A stretch of 64,000 nt of DNA from Thiodiazotropha sp040506195 (GTDB taxonomy: Bacteria > Pseudomonadota > Gammaproteobacteria > Chromatiales > Chromatiaceae), in contig JBEVXH010000003.1 in the NCBI GenBank assembly GCA_040506195.1, forward strand, positions 62,001 to 126,000, in the 5' to 3' direction. This document shows, piece by piece, positions 15,748 through 24,548 of the stretch. Positions within the stretch are counted from its first letter, which is position 1. Each line of letters starts with the position of its first letter. The notes below the pieces were generated by a model. That model was not told the DNA's origin, did not search any database, and saw only the letters and a program-made list of their open reading frames with translations. The translations under genes were made by a program, and so were the position numbers.

Positions 15748-16791
15748 TCAGTAGTCGACCAGTTCACGCAACAATACGGTAGCGAAGCTGCCTGCTGGCA
15801 GAAAAAATCTCAACTCCAGGCACCCATCTCCGCTAAATTCCCATGCGAGATCATGCAAACGTATCCGCAGTGGTCTTCGTTCCTGTTCCAGGCCTACATA
15901 TTCGAGACCATGACGCCATGCCTCGAAATCCAACAGCACCTTCGCCTCAAGTTCAGCGGCCAGACCGCTGACCAGAGGACGGCCGCGCCCCCACATGGGT
16001 CCGCTTGGATGAATATCCTGCAATTGACAACGCCGTGCTAGATCGGCGCTCTGTTCCGGCTCATCGGCAAACCCTGCTCGACTACCATCAAGCTTGAAGT
16101 AATCACCCCGCAGCGGCATGTTCCAGCCCCCCTGCTCAATGCGTTCAGCCAGAACCTGATTGAAGAGTTGAGATCGCACCGCTGAGATCACCAATCCGCG
16201 CATCTGCCTCTTCATGTGCGGCTTTGTTCGAGAAAAGAGTTGCTCAGCCAGGGCAAGATTCTGGTAATCATGGCCAAAACGCTGTTCACCGAAGTAGTTA
16301 GGCATGCCCAGCTCCCGCAGCAGGGTCAGACGCCGCGCCAGTTCCTCCCTGTCGACGCTGAGCTCCCGAATGCGGATTTGAAAACGATTTCCCCGCAGGG
16401 CTCCCCGGCGCAGCTTGCGGCGATGCCGATGCACCTGCAGAATCTCTACTAAATCACTCTCCAGCTGTCCCCAATCGGGCTCGGGGCGACCCGCCATGCG
16501 CAGGGAGAACCACTGGGTCGTCACCGCATGCCGGTCTTTCATGCCCGCATAACTGACGTCATTGCCGGGGATGCCAGCCAGCCTGGCCAATTGCCCGGCC
16601 AGCCAGTGAGTATTGGTCTGCCGCTTTTTGATATGCAACAGCAGATGCTCACCCCCACCGTCGGGTTCGAAGCCCAGTATCTCGTCTACCTGAAAATCAT
16701 CTGGGGTAGTGCGTATCTCCCCACTTCCAAGAGTAGGGCCGCTTGCGCGCGGCATCTTCTCAAGGGGTTGCCAAGGAGGGTCAGTCGACAA
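15748..16791 (-). CDS. truD: tRNA pseudouridine(13) synthase TruD
   Basis: 347 residues. The start is placed at the TTG at 16791 because GGAGGAG lies 7 nt before it, making an 11 nt overlap with the end of ispF; an ATG at 16755 is the alternative. The catalytic motif is VSYAGMKDRHAVTTQWFSL, with the nucleophile Asp in KDR. LGMPNYFGEQRFGHDYQN and the C-terminal LELRFFLPAGSFATVLLRELVDY are family signatures. TruD makes pseudouridine 13 in tRNA-Glu. The ispD-ispF-truD neighbourhood is normal for gammaproteobacteria, though here ispF and ispD are separated by an HDOD gene. Confidence 0.95.
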   Translation of the reverse strand: MSTDPPWQPLEKMPRASGPTLGSGEIRTTPDDFQVDEILGFEPDGGGEHLLLHIKKRQTNTHWLAGQLARLAGIPGNDVSYAGMKDRHAVTTQWFSLRMAGRPEPDWGQLESDLVEILQVHRHRRKLRRGALRGNRFQIRIRELSVDREELARRLTLLRELGMPNYFGEQRFGHDYQNLALAEQLFSRTKPHMKRQMRGLVISAVRSQLFNQVLAERIEQGGWNMPLRGDYFKLDGSRAGFADEPEQSADLARRCQLQDIHPSGPMWGRGRPLVSGLAAELEAKVLLDFEAWRHGLEYVGLEQERRPLRIRLHDLAWEFSGDGCLELRFFLPAGSFATVLLRELVDY

Positions 16792-17266
16792 GCCTACGCT
16801 CCTCCAACAACACAATAGCCAGGGCGGCAATGCCTTCACCACGACCGGTAAAGCCCATGCCTTCGGTGGTGGTCGCCTTGATATTGATCCGCTGCCCCTC
16901 AAGCTGCAGATCCCCGCCCAAACAGTCGCGCATGGCACCCAAATAGGGAGCCAGTTTCGGCTGTTGAGCGACAATAGTCATATCCGTATTGGAGACCTGT
17001 AAACCCTTGTTGTGGAGTTGTACCATCACCCGTCGCAACAGTATCCGGCTATCGATCCCGGCATAGGACGGATCGTCATCGGGAAAGTGTCTGCCGATAT
17101 CGCCAAGCCCGGCCGCGCCCAGCAGGGCATCACACAGGGCATGAATCAGAACATCCCCGTCCGAGTGGGCCTTCAAGCCCTGATCATGGGGCACTTCAAT
17201 ACCCCCGAGCACAAGGCGCGAACCGGGTTCAAATCGATGGGCATCATAACCCTGTCCTATACGCAT
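16781..17266 (-). CDS. ispF: 2-C-methyl-D-erythritol 2,4-cyclodiphosphate synthase
   Basis: 161 residues from the ATG at 17266, chosen over a GTG three codons upstream. N-terminal MRIGQGYDAHRF and GLKAHSDGDVLIHALCDALLGA carry the zinc ligands (Asp and His of YDAH, His of SDGDVLIH). The C-terminal TTEGMGFTGRGEGIAA is the trimer signature. MEP isoprenoid pathway. It overlaps truD. Confidence 0.97.
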   Translation of the reverse strand: MRIGQGYDAHRFEPGSRLVLGGIEVPHDQGLKAHSDGDVLIHALCDALLGAAGLGDIGRHFPDDDPSYAGIDSRILLRRVMVQLHNKGLQVSNTDMTIVAQQPKLAPYLGAMRDCLGGDLQLEGQRINIKATTTEGMGFTGRGEGIAALAIVLLEERRLVD

Positions 17267-17389
17267 GCGAATCACCCCACCTTAAAGTGTCATAGTGTAG
17301 TGTCGATAATATGTTCTGACATTGTACGTAAAGCTCGGGTTAAATACCGCCCGTACAATCAAAGGAACCCTCCACAGAGTGACAAGTAC

Positions 17390-18643
17390 ATGATTCAAAG
17401 AGTAACCTCAGTCACAAGCAACCGTATCAAGAGAGTGCCTCTCCTCAGAAATCTGCCCAAGCGGGTTCAGGACTATGTTTTGAGCGAAACCCATGTAGAG
17501 CACCAAAACGCCGGGGCCGGAATTGCAACCGTGGGAGAACGGACAGAGCAGATCTATTACCTGCTGGAGGGTCAGGTCGAGGTGGTTACAGAGGATGGAA
17601 AACGACTGACCTGCCTGGCCGATCAACCATGCAGCCTCTCACCGCTGGCGGAAAAAACACCCAATAAGGATCACATTACCTGCGTTAGTGCAGTGGACCT
17701 GCTGTGTATACCCAGAGAGCTTCATGACGCAATCAAGCGTCTTCCGCCGGAGGCCAATACCCGTACCAACCAGACCATAGAACTGAAAGATGCGCAAGGC
17801 CCGGAAGATACCCTCTACTGGGAGTTCTACGAAGCAATCAGGAGCGATACGCTTGAGCTGCCCAGCATGCCCGATATCACTATGCGTATCGCCAAAGTCA
17901 TCAACGACACCAATACCGACAGTGAAGAGATCGCCCATGTGGTACAGGCTGATCCCACGGTTGCCGCACGGATTATCAATGTGGTTAACAGCGCCGCATA
18001 CCGAGGCAAGCAACCGATCGACAATCTCCCTGATGCCGTAACCCGCCTGGGACGCTCCGTCACACACAATCTGGTGATCAGCTTCGCCCTTGGTAAGCTC
18101 TTCAGCAGTCGCTCAAAGCCCTTGAAAAAGCGCATGATCGATCTCTGGAAGCACCTCAGCTATGTGGCGCCCATCTGCCACGAACTGGCTCAAGTCACTC
18201 CCGGTCTGGAAAATGATCAGGCCCTGTTATGCGGCCTGTTGCACGATATCGGCGCACTCGCCATCCTCGGTGCAGCCATTCGAAGGCCCGAATTAGAGGA
18301 AAATCCCAAACAGCTCGATATGATCATCGATCATTTAAAGGCTGAAGTAGGAGCAATGGTGCTACGCAAATGGGAGTTTCCGGACTACTTCGTACAGGCT
18401 GCTCTGCATGCGGAGGATTGGATGGAGGATATCAGCCATGAGCCCGACTACGTTGATTTGGTCGTTGTTGCCCAGTTGCATGCCTATGTCGGCACTTCCA
18501 AGATACACACCCTTCCCCGCCTCGACCTGGTACCCGCATTTCATAAGCTTGCGCTCGGCAAGCTAACCCCGAGGCACTCTATCGGCATCATAGACAATGC
18601 GAAAGACCAGATAAGGGAGCTGCGGGAACTGCTGGCGATCTGA
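17390..18643 (+). CDS. Cyclic-nucleotide-binding-like plus HDOD domain protein
   Basis: 417 residues from the ATG at 17390. Residues about 15-120 resemble a cNMP-binding fold (AGAGIATVGERTEQIYYLLEGQVEVV). Residues about 155-350 are an HDOD domain (LELPSMPDITMRIAKVINDTNTDSEEIAHVVQADPTVAARIINVVNSAAYRG...LLCGLLHDIGALAILG). HDOD proteins take part in signalling, often with c-di-GMP or motility outputs; the nucleotide ligand here is not determined. It is divergent from ispF and convergent with ispD across an inverted-repeat element (18660-18803). Confidence 0.85.
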   Translation: MIQRVTSVTSNRIKRVPLLRNLPKRVQDYVLSETHVEHQNAGAGIATVGERTEQIYYLLEGQVEVVTEDGKRLTCLADQPCSLSPLAEKTPNKDHITCVSAVDLLCIPRELHDAIKRLPPEANTRTNQTIELKDAQGPEDTLYWEFYEAIRSDTLELPSMPDITMRIAKVINDTNTDSEEIAHVVQADPTVAARIINVVNSAAYRGKQPIDNLPDAVTRLGRSVTHNLVISFALGKLFSSRSKPLKKRMIDLWKHLSYVAPICHELAQVTPGLENDQALLCGLLHDIGALAILGAAIRRPELEENPKQLDMIIDHLKAEVGAMVLRKWEFPDYFVQAALHAEDWMEDISHEPDYVDLVVVAQLHAYVGTSKIHTLPRLDLVPAFHKLALGKLTPRHSIGIIDNAKDQIRELRELLAI

Positions 18644-18659
18644 CTATGTAAGAAGCAGA

Positions 18660-18803
18660 CCGCGAATGAACGACGATCACCGCAAATGACCGAGAGAGTG
18701 TAATTAGGCTTGCTTGGCCGAATGACTAATCAGTGCCATGGTATTAGCGTCGCCACCTTACATTTATATATGTTTATTTGCGGTGATCGGCGTTCATTCG
18801 CGG
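18660..18803. repeat. 144-bp inverted-repeat element (28-bp arms, 27/28 identical)
   Basis: Left arm 18660-18687 begins CCGCGAATGAACGACGATCA; right arm 18776-18803 is its reverse complement with a single A/C difference. The 88 bp between the arms hold no ORF. It fills the gap between two convergent genes. The size and termini fit a small non-autonomous element or a bidirectional termination structure; it is unrelated in sequence to the CTAG-flanked family elsewhere in the window. Confidence 0.7.
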
Positions 18804-18825
18804 CCAAATCATCTTTGTCATCAAA

Positions 18826-19527
18826 TCAGTCAGAACGGGAAATATAATCGGCGGCCAGCTGCAGGTCTTCCGGGCGAGTGATCTTGATATTGCCCGCATC
18901 GCCCTCAACTATCTTAGGCTGAAAACCCGCCAGCTCGACAGCGCTGGCGTCATCGGTCACCAATGCGCCTTTACGGACGGCGCTTTCCAGCGCTTGGTAG
19001 AGGATACCGATTCGAAACATCTGCGGGGTCAGGGCATGCCAAAGCCCTTCCCGGGACACTGTCCCCTCGACATTGCCCTCGGCATTGACCGATTTCAGGG
19101 TATCATGGACCGGCACCCCTAGCAGGCCGCCAACAGGATGGTAGATCAGGGTATCGATTAAATGATCGAGATCTTTGCGAGAGAGGCAGGGACGAGCCGC
19201 ATCATGCACCAACACCCAATCCTCCACGGCAGCCTGATGCTTCAACGCCCGCAAGGCATTCAGTACTGAGTGGCAGCGCTGCTCTCCACCTTCGACCCGG
19301 GAAATTCTCGCATCATCGGCAAACTCGCATTCCCCCCACAATCCGTCATGGGCGGAAAGCGCCAGGTATATCCCTGCTATTCGGGGGTGGCGCAGAAACC
19401 TCTCCAGGGTATGGTCAATGACCCGCCGCCCAGCTATGCTCAGGTACTGCTTCGGTATTTGAGCACCCATGCGTTGCCCCGCGCCCGCCGCCGGCACTAC
19501 CACCCAACAGCGGACCTCGCTACTCAT
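18826..19527 (-). CDS. ispD: 2-C-methyl-D-erythritol 4-phosphate cytidylyltransferase
   Basis: 233 residues. N-terminal VVVPAAGAGQRMGAQIPKQYL is the CTP-binding signature; VLVHDAARPCLSRKDLD and the C-terminal EGDAGNIKITRPEDLQLA are also typical. Second step after DXR in the MEP pathway. Its ATG overlaps the ftsB stop (ATGAGTAG), the usual gammaproteobacterial ftsB-ispD coupling. Confidence 0.97.
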   Translation of the reverse strand: MSSEVRCWVVVPAAGAGQRMGAQIPKQYLSIAGRRVIDHTLERFLRHPRIAGIYLALSAHDGLWGECEFADDARISRVEGGEQRCHSVLNALRALKHQAAVEDWVLVHDAARPCLSRKDLDHLIDTLIYHPVGGLLGVPVHDTLKSVNAEGNVEGTVSREGLWHALTPQMFRIGILYQALESAVRKGALVTDDASAVELAGFQPKIVEGDAGNIKITRPEDLQLAADYISRSD

Positions 19528-19813
19528 CCACCTTCTCTTCGTCGGGAGTTATCACCTGGTAGAAGGTCTCTCCCTCTTTGATCATGCCCAGTTCACTGCG
19601 GGCACGTTCTTCAATAGCGGTCTGTCCACTGCGCAGATCCTCCACTTCCGCCTGCAGAGCGCGGTTTCGTTCACGTAATCCGACCAGCTCCTTCTGCAGC
19701 TGGCTGACCTCCTGTTTCAGGTTATTGACTTCAGCCAGGCTCCCCTCGCCCACCCACAGGCGGTATTGCAGAAAAAGCAGTAGTCCGACCAATATGGCAA
19801 CCACGACTCGCAT
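19520..19813 (-). CDS. ftsB: Cell division protein FtsB
   Basis: 97 residues: one N-terminal membrane helix (VVVAILVGLLLFLQYRLWVG), then a coiled coil (VNNLKQEVSQLQKELVGLRERNRALQAEVEDL) and the conserved ERARSELGMIKEGETFYQVI. It forms the FtsQBL divisome complex. It lies 23 nt after eno and overlaps ispD. Confidence 0.95.
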   Translation of the reverse strand: MRVVVAILVGLLLFLQYRLWVGEGSLAEVNNLKQEVSQLQKELVGLRERNRALQAEVEDLRSGQTAIEERARSELGMIKEGETFYQVITPDEEKVDE

Positions 19814-19836
19814 GGGCTGGGCCTTGTCAAGACCGG

Positions 19837-21120
19837 TCAGTCGATAGTGACAGGAAACGCATCCTTACCTGCATAAACCGCATCCTCACCGAGCTGATCC
19901 TCGATACGCATCAGTTGATTGTACTTGGCCACGCGATCCGACCGGGAAAGCGAACCGGTCTTGATTTGTCCGGTGCCTGTCGCCACGACCAGGTCGGCAA
20001 TAGTCGTATCCTCGGTCTCACCCGAGCGGTGTGACACCACCGCGCTGTAACCTGCCGCTGTCGCCATATCAATCGCTGCCAGGGTTTCGGTCAAGGTGCC
20101 AATCTGGTTGACCTTGATAAGAATGGAGTTGGCGATTTTTTCATCGATACCCCGCTGCAGGATCTTGGTATTGGTGACAAACAGATCATCGCCCACCAGC
20201 TGTACCCGCCGGCCCAGTTTCTCGGTCAACAGTTTCCAGCCTTCCCAGTCGCCCTCATCCATACCGTCCTCCACAGTAATGATCGGGTACTGATCGACCC
20301 AGGCGGATAGATAGTCGGCAAACTCGGCCGCGGAAAACTTGCGGCCCTCCGATTCCAGGTTGTAGAGACCGTTTTCATAGAATTCGGAACTGGCCACATC
20401 CAGGCCGAGATAGATATCCTTACCGGCGCTGAATCCGGCATTGCCAATGGCCTCCAGGATAACCTCGATCGCTGCTTCATTTGAGGGCAGATTGGGAGCG
20501 AAGCCCCCCTCGTCACCTACCGCGGTAGCCAGGCCACGTTTTTTCAAAACGCTCTGCAGGGCATGAAAGACCTCTGCGCCATAACGTACCGCTTCACGAA
20601 TCGAGCCGGCACCCACGGGCAGTATCATAAACTCCTGCAGATCGACACTGTTATCCGCATGGGCGCCGCCATTGATGATATTCATCATCGGCACAGGCAA
20701 CCTGTAGGGGCCGGACGCCAGTGAGCGATAGAGCGGCAGGGCACGCTCCTGGGCTGCGCCATGCGCTGCCGCAAGGGAAACTCCGAGTAACGCGTTCGCG
20801 CCCAGTTTGGATTTATTCTCTGTACCATCCAGATCGAGCATGCACTGGTCGATGGCCGTCTGGTCGGTCACTTCCATTCCCATCAGCGCCTCTTTGATGG
20901 CTCCGTTGACATGGGATACCGCCTGCAAAACACCTTTGCCCAAATAGCGCCCCTTGTCGCCATCACGCAGTTCGAGGGCTTCGCGGGAGCCGGTAGAGGC
21001 GCCCGATGGCACCAACGCACGGCCAATGGCGCCGTCCGCTGTGATCACGTCGGCCTCGATGGTCGGATTTCCCCGTGAATCGAGCACCTCTCGACCACGA
21101 ACATCAACAATTTCAGACAT
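19837..21120 (-). CDS. eno: Enolase
   Basis: 427 residues, full family length. SGASTGSREALELRDGD near the N-terminus, GDEGGFAPN (active-site Glu), VEDGMDEGDWEGW (metal ligands), LVGDDLFVTN and VVSHRSGETEDTTIADL are all present. Converts 2-phosphoglycerate to phosphoenolpyruvate; also a degradosome partner in gammaproteobacteria. Order pyrG-kdsA-eno-ftsB-ispD is conserved. Confidence 0.98.
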   Translation of the reverse strand: MSEIVDVRGREVLDSRGNPTIEADVITADGAIGRALVPSGASTGSREALELRDGDKGRYLGKGVLQAVSHVNGAIKEALMGMEVTDQTAIDQCMLDLDGTENKSKLGANALLGVSLAAAHGAAQERALPLYRSLASGPYRLPVPMMNIINGGAHADNSVDLQEFMILPVGAGSIREAVRYGAEVFHALQSVLKKRGLATAVGDEGGFAPNLPSNEAAIEVILEAIGNAGFSAGKDIYLGLDVASSEFYENGLYNLESEGRKFSAAEFADYLSAWVDQYPIITVEDGMDEGDWEGWKLLTEKLGRRVQLVGDDLFVTNTKILQRGIDEKIANSILIKVNQIGTLTETLAAIDMATAAGYSAVVSHRSGETEDTTIADLVVATGTGQIKTGSLSRSDRVAKYNQLMRIEDQLGEDAVYAGKDAFPVTID

Positions 21121-21210
21121 ATTGTCTCCGTATTCTGTGTACTTTCAGTAATTAAATAGATTGATATCAGTAAATCGGGATCGTGTTACGGCAAGGTATC
21201 AGTAACAGCG

Positions 21211-22044
21211 TCACAGGGAGGTTTCAGCAAAATCCTTCCCCTTTACAAGGTGATCGATCTCCATCAGCATCTCGAGCAGTTCCCTCATTTTAGGCAGTGG
21301 CCATGCATTCGGCCCGTCGCTCAGCGCCTTATCGGGTTGTGGATGGGTTTCCATGAACAGACCAGAGACACCTGCAGCAACCGCCGCCCGCGCCAGTACC
21401 GGCACAAATTCACGCTGGCCTCCTGAACTGGCACCCCGGCCTCCCGGCAACTGAACCGAATGGGTGGCATCATAGACTACAGGGCATCCTGTCTCACGCA
21501 TCACCGCCAGGGAGCGCATATCCGAAACCAGATTATTGTAGCCGAAGGAGACGCCCCGCTCACATACCATAATCCGGTCATTACCCGAGGCCGTCGCCTT
21601 CTCGACCACATGCGTCATATCCCAGGGCGCGAGGAATTGTCCCTTCTTGATGTTCACCGGCAAACCCTGCCGGGCCACATCACCGATAAAGTTGGTCTGA
21701 CGACAGAGAAACGCCGGGGTCTGCAGAACATCCACCACAGACGCAACCTCTTGCAACGGAGTATCTTCGTGCACATCGGTCAATACCGGGACACCGATCG
21801 ACGATTTGACCCGCTGCAGAATCTCCAATCCCCGCTCCAAACCCGGTCCACGAAAACTCTCGGCAGATGAACGATTCGCCTTATCGAAAGAGGATTTGTA
21901 GATCAAGGGGATACCGAGGTCCTGGGTCAGCATATTCAGTTCCCCGGCGGTATCCAGCGCCAATTGCTCACTCTCTATGACACAAGGACCTGCAATCAGG
22001 AAGAGCGGCCGGTCCAACCCAGCCTCAAAGCCACAGAGTTTCAT
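21211..22044 (-). CDS. kdsA: 3-deoxy-D-manno-octulosonate 8-phosphate synthase
   Basis: 277 residues from the ATG at 22044, which overlaps the pyrG stop as ATGA; the longer open frame upstream is pyrG antiframe. Signature LFLIAGPCVIES, YKSSFDKANRSS, VLTDVHED, FLCRQTNFI and YDATHSVQLPGG are visible. Condenses PEP and arabinose 5-phosphate to Kdo-8-P for lipopolysaccharide, so the cell has an LPS outer membrane. Metal type cannot be assigned with confidence. Confidence 0.97.
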   Translation of the reverse strand: MKLCGFEAGLDRPLFLIAGPCVIESEQLALDTAGELNMLTQDLGIPLIYKSSFDKANRSSAESFRGPGLERGLEILQRVKSSIGVPVLTDVHEDTPLQEVASVVDVLQTPAFLCRQTNFIGDVARQGLPVNIKKGQFLAPWDMTHVVEKATASGNDRIMVCERGVSFGYNNLVSDMRSLAVMRETGCPVVYDATHSVQLPGGRGASSGGQREFVPVLARAAVAAGVSGLFMETHPQPDKALSDGPNAWPLPKMRELLEMLMEIDHLVKGKDFAETSL

Positions 22045-23672
22045 GCCGTGCCATCCCGGTGCTTTCTCGCCGCTTCGATGAATCCGGAAAACAGCGGATG
22101 GCCATAGCGCGGGGTGGAGGTGAATTCCGGATGGAATTGGCAAGCCACGAACCACGGATGTTCAGGGATCTCGACTATCTCAACCAGTCGCCCATCGACT
22201 GAGCGGCCCGACACCTTCATTCCTGCAATGACAATATTGTCCAGATAGCTGTTATTGAACTCATAGCGGTGGCGATGCCTCTCGGTAATGACCTCCTGGC
22301 CATAGAGATGACGGGTTTTACTGTTGGGTTCAAGCTGACACTGCTGCCCTCCCAAGCGCATGGTTCCGCCGAGATCCGACTCTTCACTCCGCTTCTCAAC
22401 CTGGCCGTCCGCATTCAGCCACTCAGTGATCAGGCCGATTACCGGATGGGGCGTGTCACGCTTGAACTCGGTACTGTGCGCTCCCTCCAATCCGGCGACA
22501 TGACGTGCGAACTCAATCACCGCCACCTGCATACCGAGACAGATTCCCAGATAGGGGATTCTGTTTTCGCGGGCATACTGGACTGCGGTGACTTTGCCCT
22601 CAACCCCGCGGTTACCGAAGCCCCCAGGTACCAGGATGGCATCCATTCCCTCCAGACTCTCGGTTCCGCTCCGCTCGATCTGCTCCGAATCCACATAGTG
22701 TATGACAACCCGGTTTCCGGTATGGACGCCTGCATGCACCAAAGCTTCAGATAGCGATTTATAGGCCTCTGTAAGATGAACGTATTTTCCTACCATGGCG
22801 ATCTTGACCTCTTCAGCCAGGCTGTCGAGACCTTCCAGAAACGCCTCCCATTCAGAGAGGTCCGCTGGCGGCAGATCCAGATTGAATCGCTGGTTGACCA
22901 GTTCATCCATCTCCTGGGCGTGCAACAGTACGGGAATACGGTAGATCGAGTCAGCATCCACCGCCGAAATGACCGCTTTTTCGGGTACGTTGGTGAAGAG
23001 CGCGATCTTTTTGCGCTCGTTTTCAGGCAGCGGCTGCTCGGAACGGCAAACCAGAATGTCGGGTTGAATACCGATGGAGCGCAGCTCTTTCACCGAGTGT
23101 TGTGTCGGCTTGGTCTTTATTTCACCTGAGGCCTTGATATAGGGCACCAGCGTCAGGTGCATGAACATCACCCGCTGCGGCCCCAACTCGACCCCCATCT
23201 GGCGGATCGCTTCCAGGAAGGGCAGCGACTCGATGTCACCCACCGTTCCACCGATCTCCACCAGACAGATATCATTATCGTCGGCACCCAACAACACGCT
23301 TTCTTTGATCTGATTGGTGATATGTGGGATCACCTGCACTGTACCGCCCAGATACTCGCCCTTGCGCTCCTTGCGAATCACACTGTCATAGATCTGGCCG
23401 GTCGTGAAATTATTATTTCGCCCCATGGTACTGCAAATGAAGCGCTCATAGTGTCCCAGATCAAGGTCTGTCTCCGCCCCATCATCGGTAACGAAGACCT
23501 CACCGTGCTGGAACGGACTCATGGTTCCCGGATCAACATTGATATAGGGATCGAGCTTGATCATCGTGACATCGAGCCCGCGGGCCTCAAGCAGTGCAGC
23601 CAGAGATGCGGATGCGATTCCTTTGCCCAGGGAGGAGACAACACCGCCCGTGATGAATATAAATCTAGTCAT
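22041..23672 (-). CDS. pyrG: CTP synthase
   Basis: 543 residues. The synthetase domain has FITGGVVSSLGKGIASASLA and KLDPYINVDPGTMSPFQHGEVFVTDDGAETDLDLGHYERF. The glutaminase domain has the oxyanion motif GGFGNRG, the nucleophile Cys in YLGICLGMQ, and His/Glu in CQFHPEFTS. Makes CTP from UTP, ATP and glutamine. First gene of the pyrG-kdsA-eno-ftsB-ispD run. Confidence 0.98.
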   Translation of the reverse strand: MTRFIFITGGVVSSLGKGIASASLAALLEARGLDVTMIKLDPYINVDPGTMSPFQHGEVFVTDDGAETDLDLGHYERFICSTMGRNNNFTTGQIYDSVIRKERKGEYLGGTVQVIPHITNQIKESVLLGADDNDICLVEIGGTVGDIESLPFLEAIRQMGVELGPQRVMFMHLTLVPYIKASGEIKTKPTQHSVKELRSIGIQPDILVCRSEQPLPENERKKIALFTNVPEKAVISAVDADSIYRIPVLLHAQEMDELVNQRFNLDLPPADLSEWEAFLEGLDSLAEEVKIAMVGKYVHLTEAYKSLSEALVHAGVHTGNRVVIHYVDSEQIERSGTESLEGMDAILVPGGFGNRGVEGKVTAVQYARENRIPYLGICLGMQVAVIEFARHVAGLEGAHSTEFKRDTPHPVIGLITEWLNADGQVEKRSEESDLGGTMRLGGQQCQLEPNSKTRHLYGQEVITERHRHRYEFNNSYLDNIVIAGMKVSGRSVDGRLVEIVEIPEHPWFVACQFHPEFTSTPRYGHPLFSGFIEAARKHRDGTA

Positions 23673-24010
23673 GAAACTTCTAGTTAACGTGCTGGATAAG
23701 GGGAACGGACGGAAGGGAACAGTAACAGATCAGACCGCCTCTCTCAATCGCATAAATGTTGGACTGATGCGATATATATCATGCGACTGCTCAAGAATGT
23801 CATTTAATTCTATCTCCCCAGGGTCTATAATCGATTGGCGATTTCCGCAAATTACAATCACAGAGACCAGTTGGCAGTTACTCGGCGAGACCAAACCAAA
23901 CAAAACAGGCTCGGGATCAGCCTCCATACATCTACAACACGTAACGACCAACTAATTGTTTTTCAATAGAAAAAGCAGTAATAAAAATCAATCTTTAAGA
24001 GGAAGAAAGT
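23673..24010. promoter_or_regulatory. Divergent region between pyrG and the sulfur globule gene
   Basis: 338 bp of AT-rich sequence between divergent genes, without a convincing ORF. It must hold both promoters; the last bases carry the ribosome site AAGAGGAAGAAAGT of the plus-strand gene. No operator was identified. Confidence 0.5.
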
Positions 24011-24376
24011 ATGATGAAATTTGCTAAGGTCATGAGCGTCGCTGCTCTCGTAGCTGTCTCTACAACCGCATCAGCATGGTGGGGTGGTGGTCCAGGCTGG
24101 GGTAACCGTGGCTGGAATAACGATGGCTGGGGCGACGGCTGGGGCGATGGCTCCGGCGATTTCAGCTTTGGCATGAGTGGCAGCGGCCGCGGTTCCGGCT
24201 ATGGTCGCGGCAACAACTACTACCGTGATCACTATGGCTATGGGCCATACGGCTACGGCGCACCTTACGGCTACGGTGCACCTTACGGCGGCTATGGCGC
24301 ACCTTACGGCGCACCATACGGCTATCCGCCAGGAGCGCCTGCTGCACCTGCTGCACCTGCTGCACCTGCCAAATAA
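24011..24376 (+). CDS. Sulfur globule protein (glycine/aromatic-rich, exported)
   Basis: 121 residues. A Sec-type signal (MMKFAKVMSVAALVAVSTTASA) is cleaved before WWGGG. The mature part is Gly/Tyr/Trp-rich (WWGGGPGWGNRGW, DGWGDGWGDG), then has PYGYGA/APYG repeats and ends in four APA/AAP repeats and a final Lys. This matches the low-complexity envelope proteins of sulfur globules (Sgp) in purple sulfur bacteria, and the dsr operon supports it. ATG at 24014 is an alternative start. A strong terminator follows at 24398. Confidence 0.82.
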   Translation: MMKFAKVMSVAALVAVSTTASAWWGGGPGWGNRGWNNDGWGDGWGDGSGDFSFGMSGSGRGSGYGRGNNYYRDHYGYGPYGYGAPYGYGAPYGGYGAPYGAPYGYPPGAPAAPAAPAAPAK

Positions 24377-24397
24377 GCGATCAGCTTACGGCACTTG

Positions 24398-24427
24398 AAA
24401 AAGTCGGCCTGATGGCCGGCTTTTTTT
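24398..24427 (+). terminator. Rho-independent terminator of the sulfur globule gene
   Basis: AAAAAGTCGGCC, loop TGAT, GGCCGGCTTTTTTT: a GC stem with flanking A and T runs, 21 nt after the stop codon. Confidence 0.9.
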
Positions 24428-24466
24428 ATGCAATATGATCTAAGATAATTAAATGTCTAAAATTAC

Positions 24467-24480
24467 TTGATCCGGATCAA
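24467..24480. promoter_or_regulatory. Perfect FNR box upstream of fnr
   Basis: TTGATCCGGATCAA matches TTGAT-N4-ATCAA exactly and is fully palindromic. It ends 68 bp before the fnr start, so FNR probably controls its own gene; the sulfur globule gene ends upstream of it. Confidence 0.8.
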
Positions 24481-24548
24481 GAACTTCTGGAAAAATAGAC
24501 GCGAGAAGAAGCATCTGACAAGAATGCACCCTTAGCTGGAGCGGTTCC

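Noticed and set aside
23730..23951. 73-codon minus-strand frame between pyrG and the sulfur globule gene
   Set aside because: No ribosome site or known motif; it lies where both divergent promoters are expected.
24162..24398. Open frames overlapping the sulfur globule gene on both strands
   Set aside because: Low-complexity shadows (His/Ser/Arg- or Ala/Thr-rich) of the repetitive Gly/Tyr gene.
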